DNA of 64,000 nucleotides from Candidatus Kapaibacterium thiocyanatum. GTDB taxonomy: Bacteria; Bacteroidota; Ignavibacteria; Kapaibacteriales; Kapaibacteriaceae. The number at the start of each line of letters is the position of its first letter. Position 1 is the first letter of the stretch. The notes under the pieces are model-generated. The model ran no database searches. It was not told where the DNA came from and worked only from the letters and a program-made list of their open reading frames with translations. This document shows positions 17,018 through 24,270 of this stretch, in pieces. The translations under genes and the position numbers were made by a program. The stretch spans positions 82,690 through 146,689 of the forward strand of contig MKVH01000003.1 of assembly GCA_001899175.1 (NCBI GenBank). Reading direction: 5' to 3'.

Positions 17018-17452
17018 TCAGGAAAACGAGATTCGGAATCCATCACGCGAAACCCGTCCGGCAAGGTCGGCGACCGTCGTCGACTCGAACATCTGGCGAA
17101 GACGGTTCCGCTCGACCGCCCAGACTGCGTGCATCGGACATTGTCTTGCTTCACCGCAACCCGGAAGACCAAGGAGACATTCGGTGAACAACGTCGTATC
17201 GTCCACCGTCGCGATTACATCGAACAACGTGATCCGTGATGCATCCTTGGCCAGAGCCACTCCACCCGTCGAGCTCCTGAAGGACCTCAGCATCCCCTCG
17301 CTGGCGAGCTTGGCCACGATACGCTTCAGGAAGTGGTAGGGAATTCCGAGATCCGTTGCCATCCGTCCGATCGGAACGTACTCCGTATCCTTCGTGTTGA
17401 TCGCCACGTAGGCAAGGGCCTGAATGGCATATGTGGTTGTCTTCGGAAGCAT
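17018..17452 (-). CDS. Rrf2-family regulator, NsrR-like
   Basis: 144 residues. Winged helix at about 1-70 (MLPKTTTYAIQALAYVA; DLGIPYHFLKRIVAKLASEGMLRSFRSSTGGVALAKD). Three Fe-S ligands, Cys92, Cys99 and Cys105 (C-x6-C-x5-C), the pattern of NsrR/IscR-type clusters. Known: NsrR is a nitric-oxide sensor that represses NO-defence genes until its cluster is nitrosylated. It is located directly upstream of ric-nos on the same strand with 80 nt between, and has its own promoter. NsrR is the best guess; RsrR or another Rrf2 type is possible. A symbol is not given because cluster chemistry cannot be read. Confidence 0.85.
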   Translation of the reverse strand: MLPKTTTYAIQALAYVAINTKDTEYVPIGRMATDLGIPYHFLKRIVAKLASEGMLRSFRSSTGGVALAKDASRITLFDVIATVDDTTLFTECLLGLPGCGEARQCPMHAVWAVERNRLRQMFESTTVADLAGRVSRDGFRISFS

Positions 17453-17461
17453 ACGGGATTG

Positions 17462-17510
17462 ATTTGTGAGTCGCGTGTCACAAATATAGCCCGATCCTTC
17501 CGATTGTCAA
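17462..17510 (-). promoter_or_regulatory. rrf2 promoter with overlapping operator
   Basis: On the minus strand TTG (17508-17510), a 19-nt spacer and TATATTTG (17481-17488) form a full Bacteroidota promoter. An inverted repeat, ATTTGTGA (17462-17469) and TCACAAAT (17478-17485) with an 8-nt centre, covers the -7 box and start site. A bound protein there would block transcription; autoregulation by the Rrf2 product is the simplest reading. Confidence 0.7.
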
Positions 17511-17805
17511 TACCGGTCGAACGACATTCCCGGACCTCGACGGTATACATCTTGTCGATACTGGCGAGATCGAGGCTGTCGATAGTCAGATCATCCACTA
17601 TTCCTAACGGCACTATTCACGGCACTATTCCAGGACTCCCGTCTGCCATTCCTGCGTCGATACTCGCGGGGATTAGGGCCGGCAGCCGGATCATCGCAGA
17701 TACCTGCAAAGAACATTCCCGACCCATCGTAGCCGCTCCCGCGTCAACGCCGTTGAGATCGCCGTGCTGAGTTCGGTTCTTTTCCGTTCTTTCGCCAGTC
17801 GACCA
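17511..17805. other. Intergenic region between rrf2 and arsR promoters
   Basis: No gene seen. CACTATTC occurs three times at 17596, 17611 and 17623 with 7 and 4 nt between copies, a small direct repeat of unknown meaning. Confidence 0.5.
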
Positions 17806-17852
17806 TTGCGTAGTCGAATGCCTACATGTATATTTGTAGTCAAATGACTACA
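17806..17852 (+). promoter_or_regulatory. arsR promoter with palindromic operator
   Basis: TTG (17806-17808), a 20-nt spacer and TATATTTG (17829-17836) make a Bacteroidota promoter. The perfect palindrome TGTAGTCA-AA-TGACTACA (17835-17852) overlaps the end of the -7 box. A second, weaker pair, GTAG (17810-17813) and CTAC (17822-17825), lies in the spacer. The layout is typical of autorepression by the ArsR-family product 52 nt downstream. Confidence 0.75.
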
Positions 17853-17904
17853 TGATCGATTCCTTCAACGGTGAAACCACAGCACGAAGAATTCGAGACA
17901 AGCC

Positions 17905-18237
17905 ATGAACCTCCGCAGAGACGTATTCCAGGCACTGGCCGATCCGACACGGCGTGCCATCCTGCTCCTCCTCGCCTCGCAGGCGATGACGGCCGGTGCC
18001 ATCGCGGCAAACTTCAACACCGCCCGCCCGACCATTTCCAGGCACCTCCAGATCCTCACCGAATGCGAGCTGCTGCGTCAGGAGTCCATCGGCAGGGAGG
18101 TCCACTATCATCTCGAAGCAGGGAAGATGAAGGAAGTCGCCGATTTCATCGAACGTTTCCGGGCCATGTGGGACGAGCGGTTCGACAAGCTCGAAACCGT
18201 CATGAAGGCATACGGAACCGGCAGGAAGGCTACATGA
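17905..18237 (+). CDS. ArsR-family transcriptional regulator
   Basis: 110 residues, a single winged helix: [16 protein letters not shown] is the family's first helix, [31 protein letters not shown] is the HTH (recognition helix [11 protein letters not shown]), and [23 protein letters not shown] the wing and last helix. No metal-binding Cys (such as CVC) is present, so it is of the non-metal branch commonly encoded next to SRPBCC proteins. It heads an operon with the SRPBCC and DoxX-like genes and probably binds the palindrome at 17835-17852. Confidence 0.9.
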   Translation: MNLRRDVFQALADPTRRAILLLLASQAMTAGAIAANFNTARPTISRHLQILTECELLRQESIGREVHYHLEAGKMKEVADFIERFRAMWDERFDKLETVMKAYGTGRKAT

Positions 18238-18473
18238 TACGATATCGTCGTCGTGATCTCATGAAGACTATGGGCGGGAAAGGTATCCGAATGTGACGAC
18301 GGCCTGGTGCACGGATCACTGTCCCGACGATAAGGAACCAGGAAGAGAGCCATAGCCGAACGATACCCACGTGATACGGCGCTCGTCGAAGAACCACCGA
18401 GGACGACGGCGGGTCGGATATAGCTGCAATCCGAAGACACGAACGAAACCAACACATCAACGAAGGATGATCC

Positions 18474-18941
18474 ATGGCACGCAAGACCAAGGTCGAAGCC
18501 GCCGACGGCGCACAGGAGCTGCATATCACGCGGGAATTCGATCTTCCCGTCGAGCTGCTTTTCAAGGCCTATACCGTCCCGGAGCTCGTCGAACAATGGA
18601 TGGGGACAAAGGTCATCGAGCTCGACAACCACGCACATGGCGGCTGGCGCTTCCGAACGTCGGACGCCGGTGGTAAGGTCCTCTTCGAAGCGCACGGAAC
18701 CATCCACGACTTCGGTCAGGACCGTCGCATCGTCCGCACCTTCGAGATGGAGAATGCCGGTCTCGACCCGCAGATCGAATACCTCGATTTCGAAGCGCTC
18801 ACGGACGAAACCAGCAAGCTCACCATGCACATCGTCTACCGCTCAGGAGAGCAGCGCGATCGCATGCTCCAGTTCGGCATGGCGCACGGCATCAACATGG
18901 CCCACGACAAGCTGCAGGACGTCGCAGCTGCAGCGAGGTAG
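18474..18941 (+). CDS. SRPBCC/AHSA1-like domain protein
   Basis: 155 residues. Whole-length START-like (AHSA1) fold: ITREFDLPVELLFKAYTVPELVEQWMG is the family start, followed by GGWRFRTSDAGGKVLFEAHGTIHDF and the closing long helix LQFGMAHGINMAHDKLQDV. Known: these proteins bind hydrophobic ligands in a cavity and often sit with an ArsR regulator. RBS AAGGATG lies 5 nt before ATG. The gap of 236 nt from arsR is larger than usual but the same strand and gene set suggest one unit. The ligand is unknown. Confidence 0.88.
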   Translation: MARKTKVEAADGAQELHITREFDLPVELLFKAYTVPELVEQWMGTKVIELDNHAHGGWRFRTSDAGGKVLFEAHGTIHDFGQDRRIVRTFEMENAGLDPQIEYLDFEALTDETSKLTMHIVYRSGEQRDRMLQFGMAHGINMAHDKLQDVAAAAR

Positions 18942-18944
18942 CAC

Positions 18945-19319
18945 ATGAGCAAACGCAACAGGATCATCTACTGGATCGCAACGCTCTGGCTCTCGCTCGG
19001 TATGGTGTCGACCGGCCTCGTGCAACTCCTTCATGTGGAGGACGAAGTCGTGAACATCACGCGTCTGGGATATCCGGCCTACATCCTGACCATCCTCGGC
19101 ATCTGGAAGCTGCTTGGTGTCGTGGCAGTTCTCGTACCACGATATCCGATCGTCAAGGAATGGGCCTATGCCGGCTTCTTCTTCGCCATGTCGGGTGCAT
19201 TGTTCTCCCGGATCGTGGTGGGCGACGGGATGGGGGAGGTATTTCCTCCTATCCTCCTGCTCGTCCTTACCGTCCTCTCGTGGTACTTCAGACCGGAGGG
19301 GAGGCGGGTGAGGGGATGA
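18945..19319 (+). CDS. DoxX-like membrane protein
   Basis: 124 residues with four membrane helices (about 8-27, 45-65, 72-91 and 96-113). The motif GYPAYILTILGIWKLLGVVAVLVPRYPIVKEWAYAGF is typical of the DoxX-like family. It starts 3 nt after the SRPBCC stop. Known: ArsR-SRPBCC-DoxX operons are common in Bacteroidota and Proteobacteria, but the biochemical role is unsettled; quinone-linked redox roles have been proposed for DoxX proteins. Inner-membrane location is inferred. Confidence 0.85.
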   Translation: MSKRNRIIYWIATLWLSLGMVSTGLVQLLHVEDEVVNITRLGYPAYILTILGIWKLLGVVAVLVPRYPIVKEWAYAGFFFAMSGALFSRIVVGDGMGEVFPPILLLVLTVLSWYFRPEGRRVRG

Positions 19320-19909
19320 AGGTGTGGGCAGTATAGGTGAGGAGTCAGCGAGGTAGCTTCCGACGGTCCCATATCAGGAGGCTGTGTGGTGGTCGTGGGT
19401 ATCAACACAGGCGTACATGCGTCACAAAAAAGGCTGAGGATAATAGCGTCGATGCCAGGTTCAAGAGTTGCTTTGCGCCCATTCCAAGCAGGTAGTGCGG
19501 TGTATAGCCCGCGATTCTATGGGGTTGAAGCGGTACAGCCTCGCTCCGGGTAGTTGGCGGCCAGTCCAGGTCATCGAGCGGTGGGGCACGAGGCAGAACG
19601 GGTGCTGAACGAAGACGACGTCTCGTATACCAATAAGTATCCGGGGTATCCCCGGTCAATGATACTGGGCAATGAGGCCGGTCCGACCACGATCGACCGG
19701 GAACCCGCAGGACAGTCCAATAGTGCCAAGGGTGAACGCGCTGAGCATCGTCGGGCAGTGGCGACGTCAATCCCGCCGATGGCCACCAGCGTCACCGCAG
19801 GCGTCCGCTCAGCCAGCGTTTCACGGACAGGCGACAACGGTAGCCGTCAAATGTCGCTGTAGAATTCCGAAAGTCCGTATATTTGTGGCCTGTCTTCGGA
19901 CAGGAACAT
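19320..19909. other. Intergenic region before tRNA-Phe, possible decayed coding DNA
   Basis: 590 nt with no convincing gene. Two overlapping minus-strand frames (19402-19770 and 19571-19837) have patches of protein-like composition (YLLGMGAKQLLNLASTLLSS; VTLVAIGGIDVATARR), as if one gene were broken by frameshifts, but I recognise no family. TATATTTG at 19878-19885 is a fitting -7 box for the tRNA gene, without a clear -33 TTG. Confidence 0.4.
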
Positions 19910-19982
19910 GGTCAGGTAGCTCAGTTGGTAGAGCAATGGACTGAAAATCCATGTGTCGGGGGTTCAACTCCCTCCCTGACCA
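19910..19982 (+). tRNA. tRNA-Phe (GAA)
   Basis: Full cloverleaf: acceptor stem GGTCAGG/CCTGACC, D-arm with AGCTCAGTTGGTAGAGC, anticodon stem ATGGA/TCCAT with loop CTGAAAA (anticodon GAA at 19943-19945, position 34-36), and T-arm with GGTTCAACTCC. Discriminator base A; CCA is not encoded in full (next bases are CAA). The unusual D-loop and stems pair without mismatch. It marks the left edge of an AT-rich island, as tRNA genes often do. Confidence 0.96.
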
Positions 19983-19985
19983 CAA

Positions 19986-20007
19986 CCCCGCTTTCGCGGG
20001 GTTTTTT
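19986..20007 (+). terminator. Terminator of tRNA-Phe
   Basis: Stem CCCCGC (19986-19991), loop TTTC, GCGGGG (19996-20001), followed by six T (20002-20007). A textbook intrinsic terminator, starting 3 nt after the tRNA. Confidence 0.93.
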
Positions 20008-20188
20008 GTTTGTGGTCAAACGTCGGTGTTTCCTAGAGTTAGAGCCAATCCCAGAGAAGAGGGCTTTCTCCCCGTTGTGCAACTTTTGCCACCTTTTCCA
20101 GTAGAGTTACCCCTACCTGTTGCCACTACCACAGACTAGGGTGAGGAATATGGGATCGAGAAACGGTACTACAGGGCATGAGGCCAGC
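20008..20188. other. Junction between tRNA-Phe and first IS; possible integrase tail remnant
   Basis: On the minus strand 20125-20039 there is a 28-codon frame ending in TAA (VTLLEKVAKVAQRGESPLLW) that reads like the end of a protein and stops just short of the tRNA terminator. Tyrosine recombinases often end beside the tRNA they use as attachment site, so this may be the last trace of an integrase. Too short to name. Confidence 0.25.
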
Positions 20189-20254
20189 TGATGTTCCCCC
20201 CATTTGGTTGACAGTGTGCTTGTCTCGAACTTCCATTACCGGAAGGAGACAACA

Positions 20255-20545
20255 ATGGCAAATGAACGCGGGAAACGCTACGACGAGGCATTCAAGCGAG
20301 AAGCCGTACGTTTGGTCGTCGAAGAGAAACGACCGTATACACGAGTGGCGCGAGATTTAGGCATAGCCGAGGAAACATTGCGCCGGTGGATACTGGATGC
20401 GGGTCAGAAGACAGTGGATGAGACGGAGAAGTCGGACAAGCAGCGGATACGTGACCTGGAACGTGCATTGAAACGTGCCGAGATGGAGCGGGACGTGCTA
20501 AAGGAGGCGGTCGGTCTGGCTTCCTTCTCGCAACGCCCGAAATGA
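20255..20545 (+). CDS. IS3-family OrfA, HTH DNA-binding protein
   Basis: 96 residues. HTH_Tnp_1 domain at 5-50 (GKRYDEAFKREAVRLVVEEKRPYTRVARDLGIAEETLRRWI) and a C-terminal leucine-zipper-like coiled coil (RIRDLERALKRAEMERDVLKEAV). RBS GGAAGGAG lies before the ATG at 20255; a longer frame from 20204 has no RBS. It recognises the IS ends and is normally fused to OrfB by -1 frameshifting; here the OrfA stop and OrfB ATG share ATGA, so coupled reinitiation is also possible. Confidence 0.9.
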   Translation: MANERGKRYDEAFKREAVRLVVEEKRPYTRVARDLGIAEETLRRWILDAGQKTVDETEKSDKQRIRDLERALKRAEMERDVLKEAVGLASFSQRPK

Positions 20546-21429
20546 AGTGCCGTTTTGTCGAAGATCATCGGGCGAAGTGGCCTCTGAAGCTCATGTGCAG
20601 TGCCCTGGGTATCAGCCGTCAGGCGTACCATGTGTGGCGGCATAGAGCCCCCTCGAAACGTACAGTCCGCAGAAGGCAGCTAGTGGAGCGTATGGCAGGC
20701 ATTCACCTGGCCAGCAGAGGTACGTATGGCAGTCCTCGTATGACGTATGCCCTGCGGCGAGCTGGAGAACGGATCAGTCGCAAGACGGTAGCACGGCTGA
20801 TGCAGGAAGCAGGCTTGAAAGCATTGGTCAAACGCAGATTCAGACCGACGACGGATGCATCGAAGACACTGGCGCCGGCCAGGAATCTCCTTCAGCGCGC
20901 GTTCGCCGTCAAGCAGGTGGATCAGGTATGGCTCAGCGACTACACGGAGCTACCGTGTCGTAATGGCAAAGCCTATGCGGTGGCTATCATGGATCTGTGC
21001 TCACGTCGCATCCTTGGAATCGTCGTCTCGCATTCAATGCAGACCAGAACACTACTACGGGCTCTTGATGATGCGTGCCGTGTTCGTAGGGCACTACCTC
21101 ACGATCCTCTCATCTTCCATTCCGACCGTGGCAGTCAATACGGTGCTGACGTCTTCAGGACCGAGCTGGCCAAACGTAACATCATCCAGAGTATGAGTGG
21201 AAGGGGGAACTGCTACGACAACGCTCCGATGGAATCGTTCTGGGCACGGATGAAAACCGAACTCGGACGTCCACTCCTCTTCGACGATCTACGACATGCG
21301 AGAAACGAAGTCTACCGATGGACGCACGTCTTCTACAACCGACAACGCATCCACTCATCGATCAATTACATGACACCTGTACAGTTCGAACAACACCTAT
21401 TTTCTCAACACAGAGATCAGCTACACTGA
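20542..21429 (+). CDS. IS3-family OrfB transposase (DDE)
   Basis: 295 residues with the rve integrase core. The DDE residues are Asp in VWLSDYTEL, Asp in FHSDRGSQY, and Glu in APMESFWARMK, with the family spacing of 35 residues between the last two. The N-terminus has the HTH_21 segment (SRGTYGSPRMTYALRRAG). The C-terminal YNRQRIHSSINYMTPVQFE is the IS3 group ending. All catalytic residues are intact, so the element may be mobile. Confidence 0.94.
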   Translation: MKCRFVEDHRAKWPLKLMCSALGISRQAYHVWRHRAPSKRTVRRRQLVERMAGIHLASRGTYGSPRMTYALRRAGERISRKTVARLMQEAGLKALVKRRFRPTTDASKTLAPARNLLQRAFAVKQVDQVWLSDYTELPCRNGKAYAVAIMDLCSRRILGIVVSHSMQTRTLLRALDDACRVRRALPHDPLIFHSDRGSQYGADVFRTELAKRNIIQSMSGRGNCYDNAPMESFWARMKTELGRPLLFDDLRHARNEVYRWTHVFYNRQRIHSSINYMTPVQFEQHLFSQHRDQLH

Positions 21430-21451
21430 CAATACAACCGGGGCAAGATCA

Positions 21452-22400
21452 AACTGAGAGTTGAGATTACTCTTCCAAGGATACTTCGGAAGAGCAATGT
21501 AATACCCGTGTCATACTCTGAACTTCCACAGGTCATTGCTAAGATTTCGGATTGGCTGGAGATTGACTACCTGTTGGGAAGGGTATACTACCTTGAAGTG
21601 AACGTTACCGCCGGATGCTCGATCCCTCCAAACGTGATCTTCAATGGGCTTGGCACTCTGGCCTTCTTCCATGGTGAGACAAAGGACGATGGAGGAAGGG
21701 TATACAAGAACTCACGCAACTCAAAGCTGATGACCAGAGACCTCAGCTTCTACAACAAGTATCAGAAAATCCTAGCAGAAGGTCAGGAAGCGTTGAGCAT
21801 GGCAGGTGAAGACCTCTCCTACTTCATGGGGTTGATACCTGCACGTGTGGAGTACACACTCCAAGGGAAGGCTCTTCACAAGCCCAACGCACTTTACGTA
21901 CGAGACTTGGCCAACCGTGAACATTGGAATGTTCTCCTGACTGTATTCGCACAGCAGTTGGAGGCTATCAGAGTGGAACAAGGTAGCCAACGGGCAACTG
22001 ACGACTTTCATCCTTGCACGCCCTTGGTTCTGCAAAGGATACTGGCTAGCTGTGGACTTCGACAGTATGGTAGAGTTCAGTTGGAAAGGATGTTCGACCA
22101 ATGGCAGGCCAATGGTGACATAACTGTTCATCAGAAGAAAGCTCTGAAGGAGAGTGTGGAAATGCTGGATCTCCTTGGATTCGGTGCGCCGACTGAGGGT
22201 TGGGAGAGTACCGATTTCATCCGAAGATGCGTCGAACACTTGATGGCCCCTGTACCTAAAAGCGAAAATGGTACATGTGGGAGCCTGTGGATCGGACACG
22301 GAAGTTGTATCGTAAATTTGCAGCCGCTTCAGAATGGTTCCTTGAAAAGAAAGCCTCGGAAGGACTGTATACAGATGTTAGATTGACGAGAAATTCCTAG
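21452..22400 (+). pseudogene. Truncated, frameshifted replication initiator (filamentous-phage gpII/X-like)
   Basis: The frame is open from the IS end and reads LRVEITLPRILRKSN, then VYYLEVNVTAG, RVYKNSRNSKLMTRDLSFYNKYQKIL and ARVEYTLQGKAL. This order (LPK.L.G.N, DV..N, SR..K.Y.K, RvE..l) is that of phage/plasmid rolling-circle initiators of the filamentous-phage type. The first 100 or so residues are missing, cut at the IS border. A further -1 shift is needed near 22257-22268 (A-runs) to reach the continuing frame MWEPVDRTRKLYRKF...YTDVRL, which stops at 22400. Inference from pattern memory, not alignment. GTG at 21508 could start a short product but it would lack the N-terminal catalytic part. 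Confidence 0.6.
22337..22360 (+). repeat. 24-bp inverted repeat, left copy
   Basis: GTTCCTTGAAAAGAAAGCCT plus CGGA; exact reverse complement of 22612-22635. It lies in the 3' coding part of the broken replication gene (reading EWFLEKKASEG). Confidence 0.85.
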
Positions 22401-22576
22401 TCTCTTCTGCCGTCTGGTTCTTGGGCAACACCCTTGAATGGCTTGCCGTCGGATTTCACGTCGACAAACCGACCTGTGCTAGTATCGCGTTTGACGTATC
22501 CGCCGCCGGAAGTCCGGGTTTGAGAACGGTTGTTTACGGAACCTACTCTGGACCCTTTTCCTGTGTTTCTTGCCAT
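22397..22576 (-). CDS. Small basic conserved protein
   Basis: 59 residues starting MARNTGKGSRVGSV, preceded by a perfect Shine-Dalgarno AAGGAGG 7 nt before ATG. Runs RSQTRTSGGGYVKRDTSTGRFVDVKSDGKPFKGV; very basic with Gly, Ser and Thr, no hydrophobic core. I recall this pattern from a widespread family of uncharacterised short proteins found in many phyla, often beside mobile genes. It is flanked by the two 24-bp inverted repeats and ends against the replication pseudogene (overlap 4 nt). Function unknown; nucleic-acid binding is a guess from charge. Confidence 0.75.
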   Translation of the reverse strand: MARNTGKGSRVGSVNNRSQTRTSGGGYVKRDTSTGRFVDVKSDGKPFKGVAQEPDGRRD

Positions 22577-22611
22577 TGGTACCTCCTTTCTCCGCTTGAT
22601 GCGGGATTCAA

Positions 22612-22635
22612 TCCGAGGCTTTCTTTTCAAGGAAC
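22612..22635 (-). repeat. 24-bp inverted repeat, right copy
   Basis: Exact reverse complement of 22337-22360, lying between the small basic gene and the sce7726-family gene. Probably a fragment of the replication gene copied in inverted orientation. Confidence 0.85.
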
Positions 22636-22654
22636 GCAACAGTGGAACGATACC

Positions 22655-23320
22655 ATGAATACTCAGAGGAAGACGATCGCTAACGATAAGGTGCTGCGTG
22701 TACGGTCAGAGAATCGTTTACGGAGAGCTGCCCGCAATACAAGCACTGTGATCGTGCACGAACTTGGTGTTTCTTACGGTGAGCATAGGGTTGACATTGC
22801 GACAGTCAACCGTAGGTGCCTTTCCGGATACGAAATCAAGTCGGATGTAGATACACTGGCACGCTTACCCAAGCAGGCGAGTTCATTTTCTTCTGTTTTT
22901 GATAGAATGACATTGGTTGTGGTACCCAAGCATCTGCAAACTGCCCGCAACATGGTACCCGATTGGTGGTCCATTGTCGTGGACGACGGTATTGCTTATC
23001 ACTGCGAACGACAGGGTCAACAAAATCCAAACGTGTGTGCGACTACGAGTCTGCAACTGCTGTGGAAATCTGAACTTGTATCTACCATCGAAAGCCTTGG
23101 TCTAGGACAGGGTAGTGTTGCCAGAGTTCACAAACCGAAGCTCCTTGAACTCCTATTGGCTGAAGTGTCGTCGAAGATGATCAGCACCATTGTTCGGAAG
23201 GTTCTTTGGCAGCGGCTTTCTACGAAACTTGATCGGCGGTCAAGGTCATGTGATGACTCATTCCTGCACGTCGCCACTGCCGCGTATTCCCAGTGGGAAG
23301 TTTCCCCTTCTTGGGAATAG
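22655..23320 (+). CDS. sce7726-family protein, PD-(D/E)XK nuclease-like
   Basis: 221 residues; start at 22655 (MNTQRKTIANDKVLR) because the frame before it overlaps the small basic gene and is not protein-like. Core: HELGVSYGEHRVDIATVNRRCLSGYEIKSDVDTLARLPKQ gives the sequence E..., D (VDIA) and E-x-K (EIK) of a PD-(D/E)XK site, followed by DRMTLVVVPKHL and VPDWWSIVVDDG, which I associate with the sce7726 family. Its last 101 nt overlap, tail to tail, the Beta-family gene on the other strand. Inference: DNA cleavage or DNA-end recognition in a defence setting. Confidence 0.75.
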   Translation: MNTQRKTIANDKVLRVRSENRLRRAARNTSTVIVHELGVSYGEHRVDIATVNRRCLSGYEIKSDVDTLARLPKQASSFSSVFDRMTLVVVPKHLQTARNMVPDWWSIVVDDGIAYHCERQGQQNPNVCATTSLQLLWKSELVSTIESLGLGQGSVARVHKPKLLELLLAEVSSKMISTIVRKVLWQRLSTKLDRRSRSCDDSFLHVATAAYSQWEVSPSWE

Positions 23321-24260
23321 AGGCTGCAATGTCGTCGATCATCTCATCCCCTTTGCTGAAGTCTCGACCAAAGAACGTAGGGTCAGCTATGATAGCTTTT
23401 GCATGGTCGATGTACTGTTCAAACCCACCCGCTTTCTTTCCGAGAATCTTCCGACCACGGTAGATGATCACCGAATCCTTAGTCGTATACTTCACAGAAG
23501 CTGTCATCATGAGAAAAGCTTTCTCTGACTCATCAAGTGGTATCTGTGGGTACATGATAGTACGGTCGCTATAAACTACATCCTTGAACGTGGCCGAGTC
23601 GCATACACCAATCCACAATGCAAGGTCAACACGTGGCATGTCATACCTACCGGGACGTATGTCACTCAAATCGGCGGGCATACAAGAAGCGTGAAGGATT
23701 ACAGTAGACCACTTGCCAAGCTTCCGTAGTGTGGTCATATGCTTGACAAAGTTGTTAACGAGGGTCTTGGTCTCTGCCTGTCGAACGTGACGGCCATAGT
23801 CGAACAGAAGATGGACTCTTTCAACCGGTACTCCAGTCTTCTGAAGAAAATCTGATACAGCTTGCCTCAGGTTTTCTTTTGTAGCAAGGTTGTACGCAGT
23901 TAGCCGTAAGCACACATCAAGATTCAAACTGTTGCAGAGTGCACCGATTGTAGCGAGCGATGTAGGACTCTCATCAAGGTAGAGAACTGGGATCAAAGAT
24001 GTCCGATCCGACAGTGAACCAATACACTTGAGCATGACGACGTTGTGCTCATCGGTTCTTTCAACTTCCGTGTAGTACGGACGTGGGTCGAAGTAGAATT
24101 TTCCAGTCCAATCCTTCTGGAAGGTCTTGAAATATCCGACATGCTTTTCTGTAAGCCCTGTCATTTCAAGAAGAGGTACAACAAGGTTGCGTGTCGAAGA
24201 ACCCAAGTCCTTCAGTGCTCGGCATTCATCTTCTCGACATTGGAGTACTGGTACGTACAT
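23220..24260 (-). CDS. Beta-family protein (Beta_protein / sce7725-like)
   Basis: 346 residues; start at 24260 (MYVPVLQCREDECRALKDL), where the family's 'MY.P.L...E..AL..L' opening stands. Later segments: VPLLEMTG, FYFDPRPYY, SLIPVLYLDE, VHLLFDYGRHV, PRVDLALWIGV, and a C-terminal QWRRAGMSHHM. Known: domain of unknown function in phage and bacterial defence-like loci, sometimes next to sce7726 genes; the repeated DxRPY/PVLYL strands suggest a TIM-barrel-like fold, which is inference. Third gene of an operon after XRE and ImmA/IrrE, 10 nt behind the latter. Confidence 0.7.
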   Translation of the reverse strand: MYVPVLQCREDECRALKDLGSSTRNLVVPLLEMTGLTEKHVGYFKTFQKDWTGKFYFDPRPYYTEVERTDEHNVVMLKCIGSLSDRTSLIPVLYLDESPTSLATIGALCNSLNLDVCLRLTAYNLATKENLRQAVSDFLQKTGVPVERVHLLFDYGRHVRQAETKTLVNNFVKHMTTLRKLGKWSTVILHASCMPADLSDIRPGRYDMPRVDLALWIGVCDSATFKDVVYSDRTIMYPQIPLDESEKAFLMMTASVKYTTKDSVIIYRGRKILGKKAGGFEQYIDHAKAIIADPTFFGRDFSKGDEMIDDIAASIPKKGKLPTGNTRQWRRAGMSHHMTLTADQVS

Positions 24261-24270
24261 GTGACAGACC

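Larger units (their letters stand above)
20189..21451 (+). mobile_element. IS3-family insertion sequence (copy 1)
   Basis: 1263 bp. The ends are imperfect inverted repeats: left TGATGTTCCCCCC... to ...CAGTGT and right (reversed) TGATCTTGCCCCG... to ...CAGTGT, about 20 matches in 30. Inside are orfA (20255) and orfB (20542) with a 4-nt overlap. No target duplication is seen: the flanks read AGC on the left and AAC on the right, so the insertion was followed by deletion or recombination. It abuts a truncated replication gene on its right. Confidence 0.85.

Noticed and set aside
17596-17630. Three CACTATTC repeats as a CRISPR or iteron array
   Set aside because: Only 8 bp, three copies, irregular spacing and no associated genes.
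20186-21454. Target-site duplication for IS3 copy 1
   Set aside because: Flanking triplets AGC and AAC do not match, nor do four-base versions, so no duplication can be claimed.
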